Below are positions 1-5,526 of a stretch of DNA of 8,447 nt, in pieces. The DNA is from JAVBPP01 sp031549535 (lineage in GTDB: Bacteria > Bacillota > Clostridia > Oscillospirales > Acutalibacteraceae), in assembly GCA_031549535.1 (NCBI GenBank), contig JAVBPP010000083.1, forward strand, positions 1 through 8,447. The letters are read 5' to 3'. Within the stretch, counting starts at the first letter, position 1. Each line of letters starts with the position of its first letter. Both the position numbers and the translations under genes were made by a program. Under the pieces are notes generated by a model. It was not told the DNA's origin and searched no databases. It worked only from the letters and a program-made list of their open reading frames with translations.

Positions 1-42
1 TTTCACTGCTTCTTCTTTAAAGTTGTTGTCATACTTTTGCAT
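1..42 (-). CDS. 5' end of an IS3-type transposase OrfA (partial, runs off left edge)
   Basis: Only the first 14 codons are in the window, reading MQKYDNNFKEEAVK. This resembles the N-terminus of the helix-turn-helix OrfA of IS3-family elements (K-Y-x-x-x-F-K-x-E-A-V-K). The ATG at 42-40 is preceded by GAGGAA with a 7-nt gap, a good ribosome binding site. The rest of the gene lies left of position 1. OrfA binds the insertion sequence ends and is normally fused by frameshift to the OrfB integrase. Fourteen residues are little evidence, so another small HTH protein is possible. Confidence 0.55.
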   Translation of the reverse strand, partial: MQKYDNNFKEEAVK

Positions 43-100
43 TTTCGCTTTCCTCACTTTTTTCTATTCTATCACTTCTTTAGTGAGTTTTGCGACTCTA
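1..100 (-). mobile_element. Terminal part of an insertion sequence (probably IS3 family)
   Basis: The AT-rich leader upstream of the transposase start ends, on the minus strand, near TAGAGTCGCAAAACTCAC (about 100-83), which is a plausible terminal repeat. A small inverted repeat, TCACT/AGTGA, lies at 72-86. Base composition changes sharply to GC-rich palindromic sequence soon after position 118, which fits an element boundary between 100 and 118. The other end is outside the window, so neither the terminal repeat nor a target duplication can be confirmed. Confidence 0.4.
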
Positions 101-141
101 TTTTTATTGTAATACTCCAGAAGCCACACCCTACGCGATAT

Positions 142-164
142 GCCCCGTAAATTCCATCCGCCGC
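142..164. repeat. Direct repeat, copy 1 (GCCCCRTAAATTCC... type)
   Basis: GCCCCGTAAATTCC followed by ATCCGCCGC. A near-identical stretch recurs in the same orientation at 335-356. Both copies lie next to palindromes in the non-coding region downstream of gatB, so they are probably parts of a dispersed intergenic repeat family, not a regulatory site. Confidence 0.5.
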
Positions 165-186
165 AATCCTTGGGTTGCATTTGTAG

Positions 187-205
187 GGACGCACTGTGTG
201 CGTCC
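187..205. repeat. REP-like palindrome (8-bp stem)
   Basis: GGACGCAC (187-194), a 3-nt TGT loop, and GTGCGTCC (198-205) form a perfect 8-bp hairpin preceded by TTGTAG. Short GC-rich hairpins introduced by TGTAGGG are, to my knowledge, frequent dispersed repeats in Oscillospiraceae genomes. No U-tract follows on either strand, so it is not a standard terminator. Confidence 0.55.
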
Positions 206-300
206 GATGCCGGTTCTCTGCGGCCAAAGCGCTGAGAAAAGGAAAGAATACCTGGGGGTGGCGCGCTTGCTTATTGGCCAAAGGTTTTCGCGTATGGACA

Positions 301-331
301 CGGCGGGTGACCGGGGGACGGTCACCCGCCG
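301..331. repeat. Perfect 12-bp inverted repeat
   Basis: CGGCGGGTGACC (301-312) and GGTCACCCGCCG (320-331) are exact reverse complements around a 7-nt loop. The stem is very GC-rich and no T-run follows on either strand, so a repeat element is more likely than an intrinsic terminator. The direct repeat copy 2 begins 3 nt after it. Confidence 0.6.
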
Positions 332-334
332 ATC

Positions 335-356
335 GCCCCATAAATTCCGCCGCCGC
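335..356. repeat. Direct repeat, copy 2
   Basis: GCCCCATAAATTCC followed by GCCGCCGC matches copy 1 at 142-164, apart from a G/A change and small differences after TTCC. The two copies bracket the 187-205 and 301-331 palindromes, which suggests a composite or serially inserted repeat block. Confidence 0.5.
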
Positions 357-378
357 TGTTTAGGCAGCCAATCCCAGC

Positions 379-420
379 CTCCCTCCCCGAGGGAGCTGTC
401 CCCGCAGGGGTCGCAGGGAG
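379..420. repeat. Compound palindromic intergenic repeat
   Basis: CTCCCT (379-384) can pair with AGGGAG at 390-395 or with a second AGGGAG at 415-420. CCCC (400-403) and GGGG (407-410) form a small hairpin between them. The pattern of a CTCCCTC hairpin, a second hairpin and a closing AGGGAGT resembles dispersed elements in clostridial genomes. It lies just beyond the gatB terminator. No function is assigned. Confidence 0.45.
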
Positions 421-444
421 TCCGCCGCAACAAGGGCGCGAGCC

Positions 445-489
445 AAGAAAAACAGCCGGGTATGGATGCGTGTTCCATACCCGGCTGTT
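445..489 (-). terminator. Rho-independent terminator of the aspS-gatCAB operon
   Basis: AACAGCCGGGTATGGA (451-466) and TCCATACCCGGCTGTT (474-489) form a perfect 16-bp stem with a 7-nt loop. Reading the minus strand, the stem is followed by a T-rich run (TTTTTCTT). It begins about 19 nt past the gatB stop, as expected for the end of the operon. On the plus strand the tail is TTTATTAAG, so weak bidirectional activity is possible. Confidence 0.9.
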
Positions 490-507
490 TTATTAAGCTA
501 TCAAATC

Positions 508-1935
508 CTACAGCAGTTCCCGTAAAATCTGCTGCACCTGTTGCGCCGGAGCTTGCCCCTTGAGCGCCTTCATGCTTTGACCGATGAGGTACTGGAATGC
601 CTGTTGCTTGCCGCTCTGATATTCCATGACGGATTTTTCGTTTTCGGCAATGACCTGTTCAATTGCTGTGCGGATGGCAGCGCCGTCGCTGACCATGGCG
701 AGCCCCTTTTCTTTGACATAGGCTTCCGGATCCACGTTTTCGTGGAACACCTGCTCGAACACTTTTTTCGCCGTGCCCCGGTTGATGGTGTTTGCCTTGA
801 CCATCCGGATAATTTTGCCCAGCGACTGCGGATCGAAGCTGATATCCTCCGCGGTCTTTTCGTTTGCGCTCAACAGCTTGAGCAGCTCGCCGATAATCCA
901 GTTGGAGGCTTCCTTGGCATCACCGCAGACCGCCAGCGTGGATTCAAACAGCTTCACCAGCGGCAGGGAGCCCGTGATGATGTTCGTGTCATATTCCGGC
1001 AACCCCAGCTCAGCTATATAACGGGCGCGTTTTGCGGCGGGCAGTTCCGGCAGGGCGGAGCGGACTTCCTCAATCCACGCGTCGCTGATGGTGATGGGCA
1101 TGAGGTCGGGGTTTGGGAAATAGCGGTAATCCGTTGCGTTCTCTTTTTCACGCATGGCAAAGCTTTCGCCCTTTGTGTCGTCCCAGCGGCGCGTCTCCTG
1201 CACGAGCGTTTCGCAGCCGGTTTCCAACGCGTCAATGTGGCGCTGCGCCTCGTATGCAATGGCGCGGGCAATCGCCTTTAGGGAGTTCATGTTCTTCATT
1301 TCCGTGCGGGTGCCCAGGATATCCGAACCCTTCGGGCGCACGGAGAGGTTTACATCGCAGCGCATGGAGCCCTCCTGCATCTTACAGTCGGACACACCGG
1401 CGTAGATGAGCAAATCGCGCAGTTTTTCCAAATAGGCAATCACTTCCTCGGCGCTGCGGAAATCCGGATTGCTCACAATCTCCGTCAGTGGGACGCTTGC
1501 GCGGTTGTAGTCCACCAGGGAGGTATCCGTGCGCGTGTCGTGCACCAGCTTGCCGGCGTCCTCCTCAATGTGAATCTGCTTCAAGCCGATTGTTTTCTTC
1601 CCCGCGCTTGTTTCAATTTCCACCCAGCCATTTTTGCAAATGGGGGCAAAGAGCTGGGTAATCTGATAGCCAGTGGAAAGGTCGGGGTAGAAATAATTCT
1701 TTTTGTCGAAGGTCATTGTGCGGGTGATTTCGCTGTTCGTCACCAATGCGGCGGCAATCCCCAAAGAGACAGCCTGCTTGTTTGTGACAGGCAGCATGCC
1801 GGGCATGCCGGCGCAGGCGGGGCAGACATGCTCGTTCGGCCCGCCGCCGAATTTTGCCGAACAGGAACAAAACAGCTTGGACTGCGTGGCGAGCTCCACA
1901 TGCACTTCCAGACCCATTACCACTTCATATTCCAT
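508..1935 (-). CDS. gatB: Aspartyl/glutamyl-tRNA(Asn/Gln) amidotransferase subunit B
   Basis: GatB is the kinase/transamidase subunit of GatCAB. It phosphorylates the Asp or Glu carried by mischarged tRNA-Asn or tRNA-Gln and replaces the phosphate with ammonia. At 475 residues it has normal family length. Visible hallmarks are the GLEVHVEL start (Glu10, His12), a four-cysteine zinc site (Cys23, Cys25, Cys38, Cys41), FDKKNYFYPD, HIEEDAGK (ATP/Mg region), KMQEGSMRCDVN, the DYRYFPNPD block, and a C-terminal tRNA-binding tail domain ending GQSMKALKGQAP. The ATG at 1935 is preferred over the TTG codon just before it: AAAGGAGG lies 7 nt upstream of the ATG, inside the end of gatA. The gatA stop and this start overlap as TGATG, implying translational coupling. 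Nothing essential appears missing, in contrast to its partner GatA. Confidence 0.97.
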   Translation of the reverse strand: MEYEVVMGLEVHVELATQSKLFCSCSAKFGGGPNEHVCPACAGMPGMLPVTNKQAVSLGIAAALVTNSEITRTMTFDKKNYFYPDLSTGYQITQLFAPICKNGWVEIETSAGKKTIGLKQIHIEEDAGKLVHDTRTDTSLVDYNRASVPLTEIVSNPDFRSAEEVIAYLEKLRDLLIYAGVSDCKMQEGSMRCDVNLSVRPKGSDILGTRTEMKNMNSLKAIARAIAYEAQRHIDALETGCETLVQETRRWDDTKGESFAMREKENATDYRYFPNPDLMPITISDAWIEEVRSALPELPAAKRARYIAELGLPEYDTNIITGSLPLVKLFESTLAVCGDAKEASNWIIGELLKLLSANEKTAEDISFDPQSLGKIIRMVKANTINRGTAKKVFEQVFHENVDPEAYVKEKGLAMVSDGAAIRTAIEQVIAENEKSVMEYQSGKQQAFQYLIGQSMKALKGQAPAQQVQQILRELL

Positions 1936-3014
1936 CAAAGCCCCTCCTTTGCAAACGTAGCCAGCAGATTTTCGTCTCCATAGAGCAGAACGCCTTCTCC
2001 GCCTACAGAAAGTGCCAGGCAGGCAAGCCCCGCGAGCGTTGCCGGACCATACAGCGCACTGCGCTCAAACGCATCCCCCGCCCGGTTGGCGGGCAGCGCA
2101 AGCAGCGTGTTTTGGGTGAATGCAAGCTCGTCGCGTATCCTGCGGCGCAGGCGCATGGCCTGGTCATAATAGGGCTCATACTGCTCCTGCGAGAGGACAT
2201 AGGCTCCCATTATGGCGGCCAGCTTGGTGTCAAGCCCAAAGCCCTCCGTGCGCGTGTTCAGGTATAATTCATTTAAATTGCTAAACTGCGGGGAGCGATA
2301 GCCGAATTTGATGCCGTCGTAGCGGTTGATGTTGTTGCTGATTTCCGCGCTCGCAAGGATATACTGCACCGGCGCATAGAGCGAAAAAAACTCCGGCATG
2401 CGGTCGGTAAGCGCGGCCTTCTTCGCCAAGCTTTCCCGAACGCGGCTGCCCTCCCAAAGCTGCGGCGGCAACGCAATGGCAAGCTCGCCCGCTCCGGAAT
2501 TGAAGCTGTATTTTTCCTGCGGAAGGGAGGTGCCGTCCCGCTCATCATGCCCTGCAATCATCTCCAGCACACGGAAACAGGTGGCCGCGTCCTGCGCCAA
2601 TACGCCGATTTGATCCATGGAAGAGACGCTGGGGATAAGACCATAGCGGGACACCGTACCGTAACGCGGGTGGAGGTAGCACAGCCCGTTTTCCGCCGCC
2701 TGCCGTTTCACCGTGCCGGAAAAATCGTTGCACAGCGCAATGTCGCAGGCGCCGTCCAAGAGCGCACGCACCGCGCCGGAAAGGGGACTGTCCCCCTCCA
2801 CGGGCGCAATGCCGAATTCGTCCATTTCCGTTATGCCAACGATGGCAACATTGTTTGCCCGCAGCCTTTGCACCACAGCCGCGTCAAACGGGGCGAGAAA
2901 AACCTCTAAAATTTTGGAACCGGCGGCCGCAGGGCTACCCTTTCGCATGATGCTGTCCTCCAGCGCCGCGCGCAGCTGCCCCTGCTCCGAAATTGCTGTT
3001 TTAAAATATGTCAT
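1935..3014 (-). CDS. gatA: GatA-like amidotransferase subunit A, truncated and apparently catalytically dead
   Basis: GatA normally hydrolyses glutamine to supply ammonia to GatB and is about 485 residues; this one is 359. Homology is clear in SRYGLIPSVSSMDQIG, ILASAEISNNINRYDG, GFGLDTKL and LPANRAG. About 60 N-terminal residues and the loop after MDEFG are absent. Aligned from memory to canonical GatA, the AIKDN lysine is Glu19 (ALEDS), the GGSSGGS loop has become GDSPLSG (residues 74-80), and the nucleophile in DTGGSIRQP is Thr101 (DFSGTVKRQ). The glutamine-binding Arg and Asp also appear replaced. The ORF is unbroken. ATG 3014 follows an AAAGG site, 24 nt after gatC, and the gene end is coupled to gatB. 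This looks like a maintained pseudoenzyme, perhaps a scaffold for GatB/GatC; a recent pseudogene is less likely. Residue numbers are seen; residue equivalence is inferred. Confidence 0.9.
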   Translation of the reverse strand: MTYFKTAISEQGQLRAALEDSIMRKGSPAAAGSKILEVFLAPFDAAVVQRLRANNVAIVGITEMDEFGIAPVEGDSPLSGAVRALLDGACDIALCNDFSGTVKRQAAENGLCYLHPRYGTVSRYGLIPSVSSMDQIGVLAQDAATCFRVLEMIAGHDERDGTSLPQEKYSFNSGAGELAIALPPQLWEGSRVRESLAKKAALTDRMPEFFSLYAPVQYILASAEISNNINRYDGIKFGYRSPQFSNLNELYLNTRTEGFGLDTKLAAIMGAYVLSQEQYEPYYDQAMRLRRRIRDELAFTQNTLLALPANRAGDAFERSALYGPATLAGLACLALSVGGEGVLLYGDENLLATFAKEGL

Positions 3015-3038
3015 AGTAACCGAACCTTTCCCCTTGCC

Positions 3039-3314
3039 TTAGTCTATCGTCCGCGGAACTTGAAAATAGCCGTCATAGGCCTCCGGCGCGCTTTGAAGCA
3101 ACGCATCCCGGGGGATGATTTGCTCCGCTCTATCCTCACGCAATACATTTTGCAGCTCCAGAACGGTAATAAGCGGCTCGCTGCCCTGCGTATCGGCGTT
3201 TTTCACGTCCTGAAACCGCCGCTCCAGTTTTTCGGCATGCTGCTGTAGCAACGCGCGTTCCTCCTCAGGCAAATTGAGCTTTGCCATGCTTTCATAGTTG
3301 CGAATGTAATCCAT
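3039..3314 (-). CDS. gatC: Aspartyl/glutamyl-tRNA(Asn/Gln) amidotransferase subunit C
   Basis: GatC is a small subunit that wraps the GatA-GatB interface and stabilises the complex. This 91-residue protein has the family's usual length and pattern: an N-terminal helix (SMAKLNLPEEE), a central helix, then VLELQNVLREDRAE and a C-terminal DGYFQVPRTID, matching the family ending DGYI-x-VP. The ATG at 3314 is chosen because AAAGGGTGAG precedes it at a suitable distance. A GTG at 3323 would add three residues (MRF) but has a poor site. It starts 13 nt after the aspS stop and gatA follows 24 nt downstream, so it is within the operon. The retained GatA-facing C-terminus suggests a complex still forms. 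Confidence 0.93.
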   Translation of the reverse strand: MDYIRNYESMAKLNLPEEERALLQQHAEKLERRFQDVKNADTQGSEPLITVLELQNVLREDRAEQIIPRDALLQSAPEAYDGYFQVPRTID

Positions 3315-3327
3315 GAATCTCACCCTT

Positions 3328-5064
3328 TCAGCGAATTTTTATATGCACCTCGCGCAACTGCTGCTCCGTGACCGTTCCGGGTGCGCCGAGCAATAAATCC
3401 TGCGCGTTGCTGTTCATGGGGAAGGCGACTACCTCACGGATGCTCTCCTGCTCCGCGAGCAGCATCACGATGCGGTCAAGGCCGGGTGCCATGCCCGCAT
3501 GGGGCGGAGCGCCGTAGTGGAAGGCGTTATACAGGGCGGAAAACTTGCTTTCGATATCCTCCTTGGTATAGCCCGCGATTTCGAACGCCTTGAGCATGAT
3601 ATCCGGCCTGTGGTTACGCACCGCGCCGGAGGAAAGCTCCACGCCGTTGCAGACAATATCATACTGGTAGGCGAGGATATCCAGCGGATTCATGGTTTCC
3701 AGCGCCTGCATCTCGCCCTGAGGCATGGAAAACGGGTTGTGAGTGAATTCGATTTTACCGCTCTCCTCATTGATGCCGTACATGGGGAAGTCCACAATAA
3801 AGCAGAACTCAAATTTGGCGGTATCAATCAAATCCAGGCGCTTGCCCAGCTCCGTGCGGATTTGGCCGGCAAGCCTGTCAACCAGCTTTTGGACATCCGA
3901 AATGAAAAATAGGGTGTCGTTTTCTTTTAAGGAGAGCAGCGCAATGAGCTCCTGCTGCTTCTCGGGGGAAAGGAATTTGACGATGGGCCCTTTCAGCTCC
4001 ATGCCGGGGAGAATGGAGATGTAGCCCAGCCCCTTCATGCCGATTTCGGTGGCGAAACTGAGCATTTTTTCAAAAAATCCCTTGGATTGCCCCGCGCAGT
4101 TCGGCGCCACGATGCCGCGCACAGGTTTGTTTTTAAACGGCGCAAAGTCCACCTGCGCAAAGTAAGCACTCAAGTCCTCAATATACAGGGGATTGCGCAA
4201 ATCCGGCTTATCTGTGCCGTAGTGCAGCATACTGTCCTTGTAAGCAATGCGGCGGAAAGGTGCGGGCGAAACCTCTTTTTCAGAGAATGTGCAAAAGGTC
4301 TCATACAGGACTTCCTGCGCTACGGCGAACACATCCTCCTGCGTAGCGAAGGCCAGCTCAAAGTCCAGCTGATAAAACTCGCCGGGCGAACGGTCCGCGC
4401 GGGCGTCCTCATCGCGGAAGCAGGGGGCAATTTGAAAGTATTTGTCAAAGCCGGAAACCATCAGCAGCTGCTTAAACTGCTGCGGTGCCTGCGGCAGGGC
4501 ATAAAACAGGCCGTGATGCTTGCGGCTGGGAACAAGATAGTCCCGCGCGCCCTCCGGGGAGGAGGAGGTGAGAATCGGCGTTTGAATCTCCAAAAAGCCG
4601 AGCTGCTCCATTTTGGCGCGTAAAAAGCTCGTGACCTTGGAGCGCAGGATGATATTCTCGTGCAGCGCAGGGCTGCGCAAATCCAAAAAGCGGTATTTCA
4701 GGCGCACATCCTCGCGCGTCTGCTGCGATTCGCCGATTTCAAACGGCAGCTGACGCAGCGCCGGGGAGAGCAGCTGCAGGCTTTCCACCAGCAGCTCCAC
4801 CTCGCCTGTGGCAAGCTTGCTGTTCACGGTGTCCGCGTCGCGCTCCCTAACGGTGCCGCTTACGGAGATAACGCTCTCCCGCGCCATGCCCTTGAGCATG
4901 CTCTCATCGTGAAACACGGCCTGGGTCACACCGAAATGGTCGCGCAAATCCACAAAAATAACGCCGCCATGGTCGCGCACGGTGTCTATCCAGCCCGCCA
5001 GTTCAATGGTTTTCCCAACATGCTCCCTGCGCAGCTCGGCGCAATTGTGTGTTCTGTATGCCAT
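3328..5064 (-). CDS. aspS: Aspartyl-tRNA synthetase, probably non-discriminating (Asp/Asn)
   Basis: This class IIb synthetase charges tRNA with aspartate in the cytoplasm. Its 578 residues show an N-terminal OB-fold anticodon domain (about 1-105), motif 2 (FRDEDARADRSPGEFYQLDFE), the bacterial GAD insertion domain, and motif 3 (GAPPHAGMAPGLDRIVMLL). The GVIFVDLRDHFG start, SPGEFYQLD with an extra glycine, HNPFSMPQG and FPMNSNAQDLL resemble the alphaproteobacterial-type AspRS more than the Bacillus type. His32, in VRDHGG, matches the His31 reported for non-discriminating Pseudomonas AspRS; the second position discussed there (Gly82) is Asp78 here. Linkage to gatCAB fits a role in making Asp-tRNA(Asn). 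ATG 5064 has AGAGG 11 nt upstream. It is first in the operon, behind a T-box leader. Confidence 0.96.
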   Translation of the reverse strand: MAYRTHNCAELRREHVGKTIELAGWIDTVRDHGGVIFVDLRDHFGVTQAVFHDESMLKGMARESVISVSGTVRERDADTVNSKLATGEVELLVESLQLLSPALRQLPFEIGESQQTREDVRLKYRFLDLRSPALHENIILRSKVTSFLRAKMEQLGFLEIQTPILTSSSPEGARDYLVPSRKHHGLFYALPQAPQQFKQLLMVSGFDKYFQIAPCFRDEDARADRSPGEFYQLDFELAFATQEDVFAVAQEVLYETFCTFSEKEVSPAPFRRIAYKDSMLHYGTDKPDLRNPLYIEDLSAYFAQVDFAPFKNKPVRGIVAPNCAGQSKGFFEKMLSFATEIGMKGLGYISILPGMELKGPIVKFLSPEKQQELIALLSLKENDTLFFISDVQKLVDRLAGQIRTELGKRLDLIDTAKFEFCFIVDFPMYGINEESGKIEFTHNPFSMPQGEMQALETMNPLDILAYQYDIVCNGVELSSGAVRNHRPDIMLKAFEIAGYTKEDIESKFSALYNAFHYGAPPHAGMAPGLDRIVMLLAEQESIREVVAFPMNSNAQDLLLGAPGTVTEQQLREVHIKIR

Positions 5065-5084
5065 AAAATATCGTTCCTCTCACA

Positions 5085-5350
5085 TTTTGTAAAATCAAAA
5101 CGCCCCTCAAAAAAACCAAACGGTCTTTTTGAGGGGCGAGCTTCAACTAAAACCCGCGGTGCCACCCACATTGGCGCAAACGCGCCCGCTTCTTTCCCAT
5201 ATCCAGTTTTTGCCGCGCCGGGTGTTGCGCTGCCTGTAATGCAGGGCGTGGCCTGCGCATGCCGGCGGGCTTTCAGCCTTTGACCCATCGTCTCTTTTGC
5301 ATGACCCTTACAGGGGCGATCCTAGCGCTCAAACCAAAAATAAAACTCTA
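5085..5350 (-). promoter_or_regulatory. T-box riboswitch leader of aspS-gatCAB, candidate Asn (AAC) specifier
   Basis: The minus-strand leader carries the T-box sequence TGGGTGGCACCGCGG (5168-5154), close to the consensus AGGGTGGNACCGCGG. It is preceded by a Stem III hairpin, GGCGC/GCGCC (5186-5173), and followed by a terminator. A candidate Stem I pairs AGTTTT/AAAACT (5347-5342 with 5210-5205), GCGCT/AGCGC (5328-5324 with 5231-5227) and CCTGTAA/TTACAGG (5314-5308 with 5239-5233). It has an AGAGA bulge-like segment and a GGCTGAAAGCC tip. Just below the GCGCT helix the 3' strand reads AAC then A (5226-5223), an asparagine codon followed by the usual purine. No GAC or GAU is found on the expected side. 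T-boxes bind uncharged tRNA and let transcription continue. T-box identity is sure; the specifier is inferred. Confidence 0.9.
5088..5138 (-). terminator. Terminator arm of the T-box leader
   Basis: CGCCCCTCAAAAA (5138-5126 on the minus strand) pairs with TTTTTGAGGGGCG (5113-5101), a 13-bp stem, followed by TTTTGATTTT. Its 5' arm (CGCCCC) can alternatively pair with the GGG of the T-box sequence to make the antiterminator. This is the expected switch of a transcription-attenuating T-box. It ends about 20 nt before the aspS ribosome binding site. Confidence 0.9.
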
Positions 5351-5356
5351 CTTTGC

Positions 5357-5385
5357 ATCATAGCACCAAAAAAGTGCGCTGTCAA
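5357..5385 (-). promoter_or_regulatory. SigA-type promoter of the aspS-gatCAB operon
   Basis: On the minus strand there is a perfect -35 TTGACA (5385-5380), a 17-nt spacer, and -10 TATGAT (5362-5357, five of six matches). Transcription would start near 5350, giving a leader of about 285 nt that contains the T-box. This is the best promoter in the window, consistent with an operon controlled mainly by attenuation. Confidence 0.88.
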
Positions 5386-5484
5386 CCGTCAGAATATACA
5401 AACTCCTTTGCAATTGCGCGGCTTTCTTCTCCATAGCTTTTGCATAAAAAATGAAATTATGTATAGCTGAAACTGCCGCCGCCG

Positions 5485-5493
5485 TGCTATAAT
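5485..5493 (+). promoter_or_regulatory. Extended -10 promoter of guaB
   Basis: TGC followed by TATAAT (5488-5493) is a perfect extended -10 element. No good -35 is seen at the right distance (nearest AGCTGA, 5465-5470), as is common for TGn promoters. A start near 5500 gives a short leader of about 27 nt. A weaker alternative, TTGCAT (5440-5445) with TATAGC (5462-5467) at 16 nt, lies upstream. No purine riboswitch fits in this leader. Confidence 0.7.
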
Positions 5494-5526
5494 AAACTAA
5501 TTTCACTGATTTAGGGAGGAAACGTC

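Noticed and set aside
379..420. CRISPR-like repeats in the 101-445 region
   Set aside because: Repeats are not evenly spaced, copies are only two or unique, and no spacer pattern exists.
90..563. 157-residue plus-strand open frame over the intergenic repeats
   Set aside because: It spans the palindromes and the gatB terminator, has no ribosome binding site, and is rich in Arg, Pro and Ser as expected from reading GC-rich repeats. Similar spurious frames arise wherever such repeats occur.
541..1281. 246-residue plus-strand frame opposite gatB
   Set aside because: It is antisense to the strongly conserved gatB, with no start signals and no recognisable domain; a shadow of high-GC third positions.
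2776..2802. GGGGAC-n-GTCCCC palindrome inside gatA, in the codons replacing the GGSSGGS loop
   Set aside because: It is tempting to blame a repeat insertion for loss of the catalytic loop, but the stem is only 6 bp with a 1-nt centre, the reading frame continues, and the other catalytic positions are changed too. Coincidence is more likely.
4087..5283. Two long plus-strand frames opposite aspS and its leader
   Set aside because: They are antisense to conserved aspS and the T-box, and are Leu/Arg/Gln-rich without motifs.
5386..5526. Purine riboswitch or similar RNA before guaB
   Set aside because: The predicted leader from the TATAAT promoter is only about 27 nt and no aptamer-like conserved sequence is visible.
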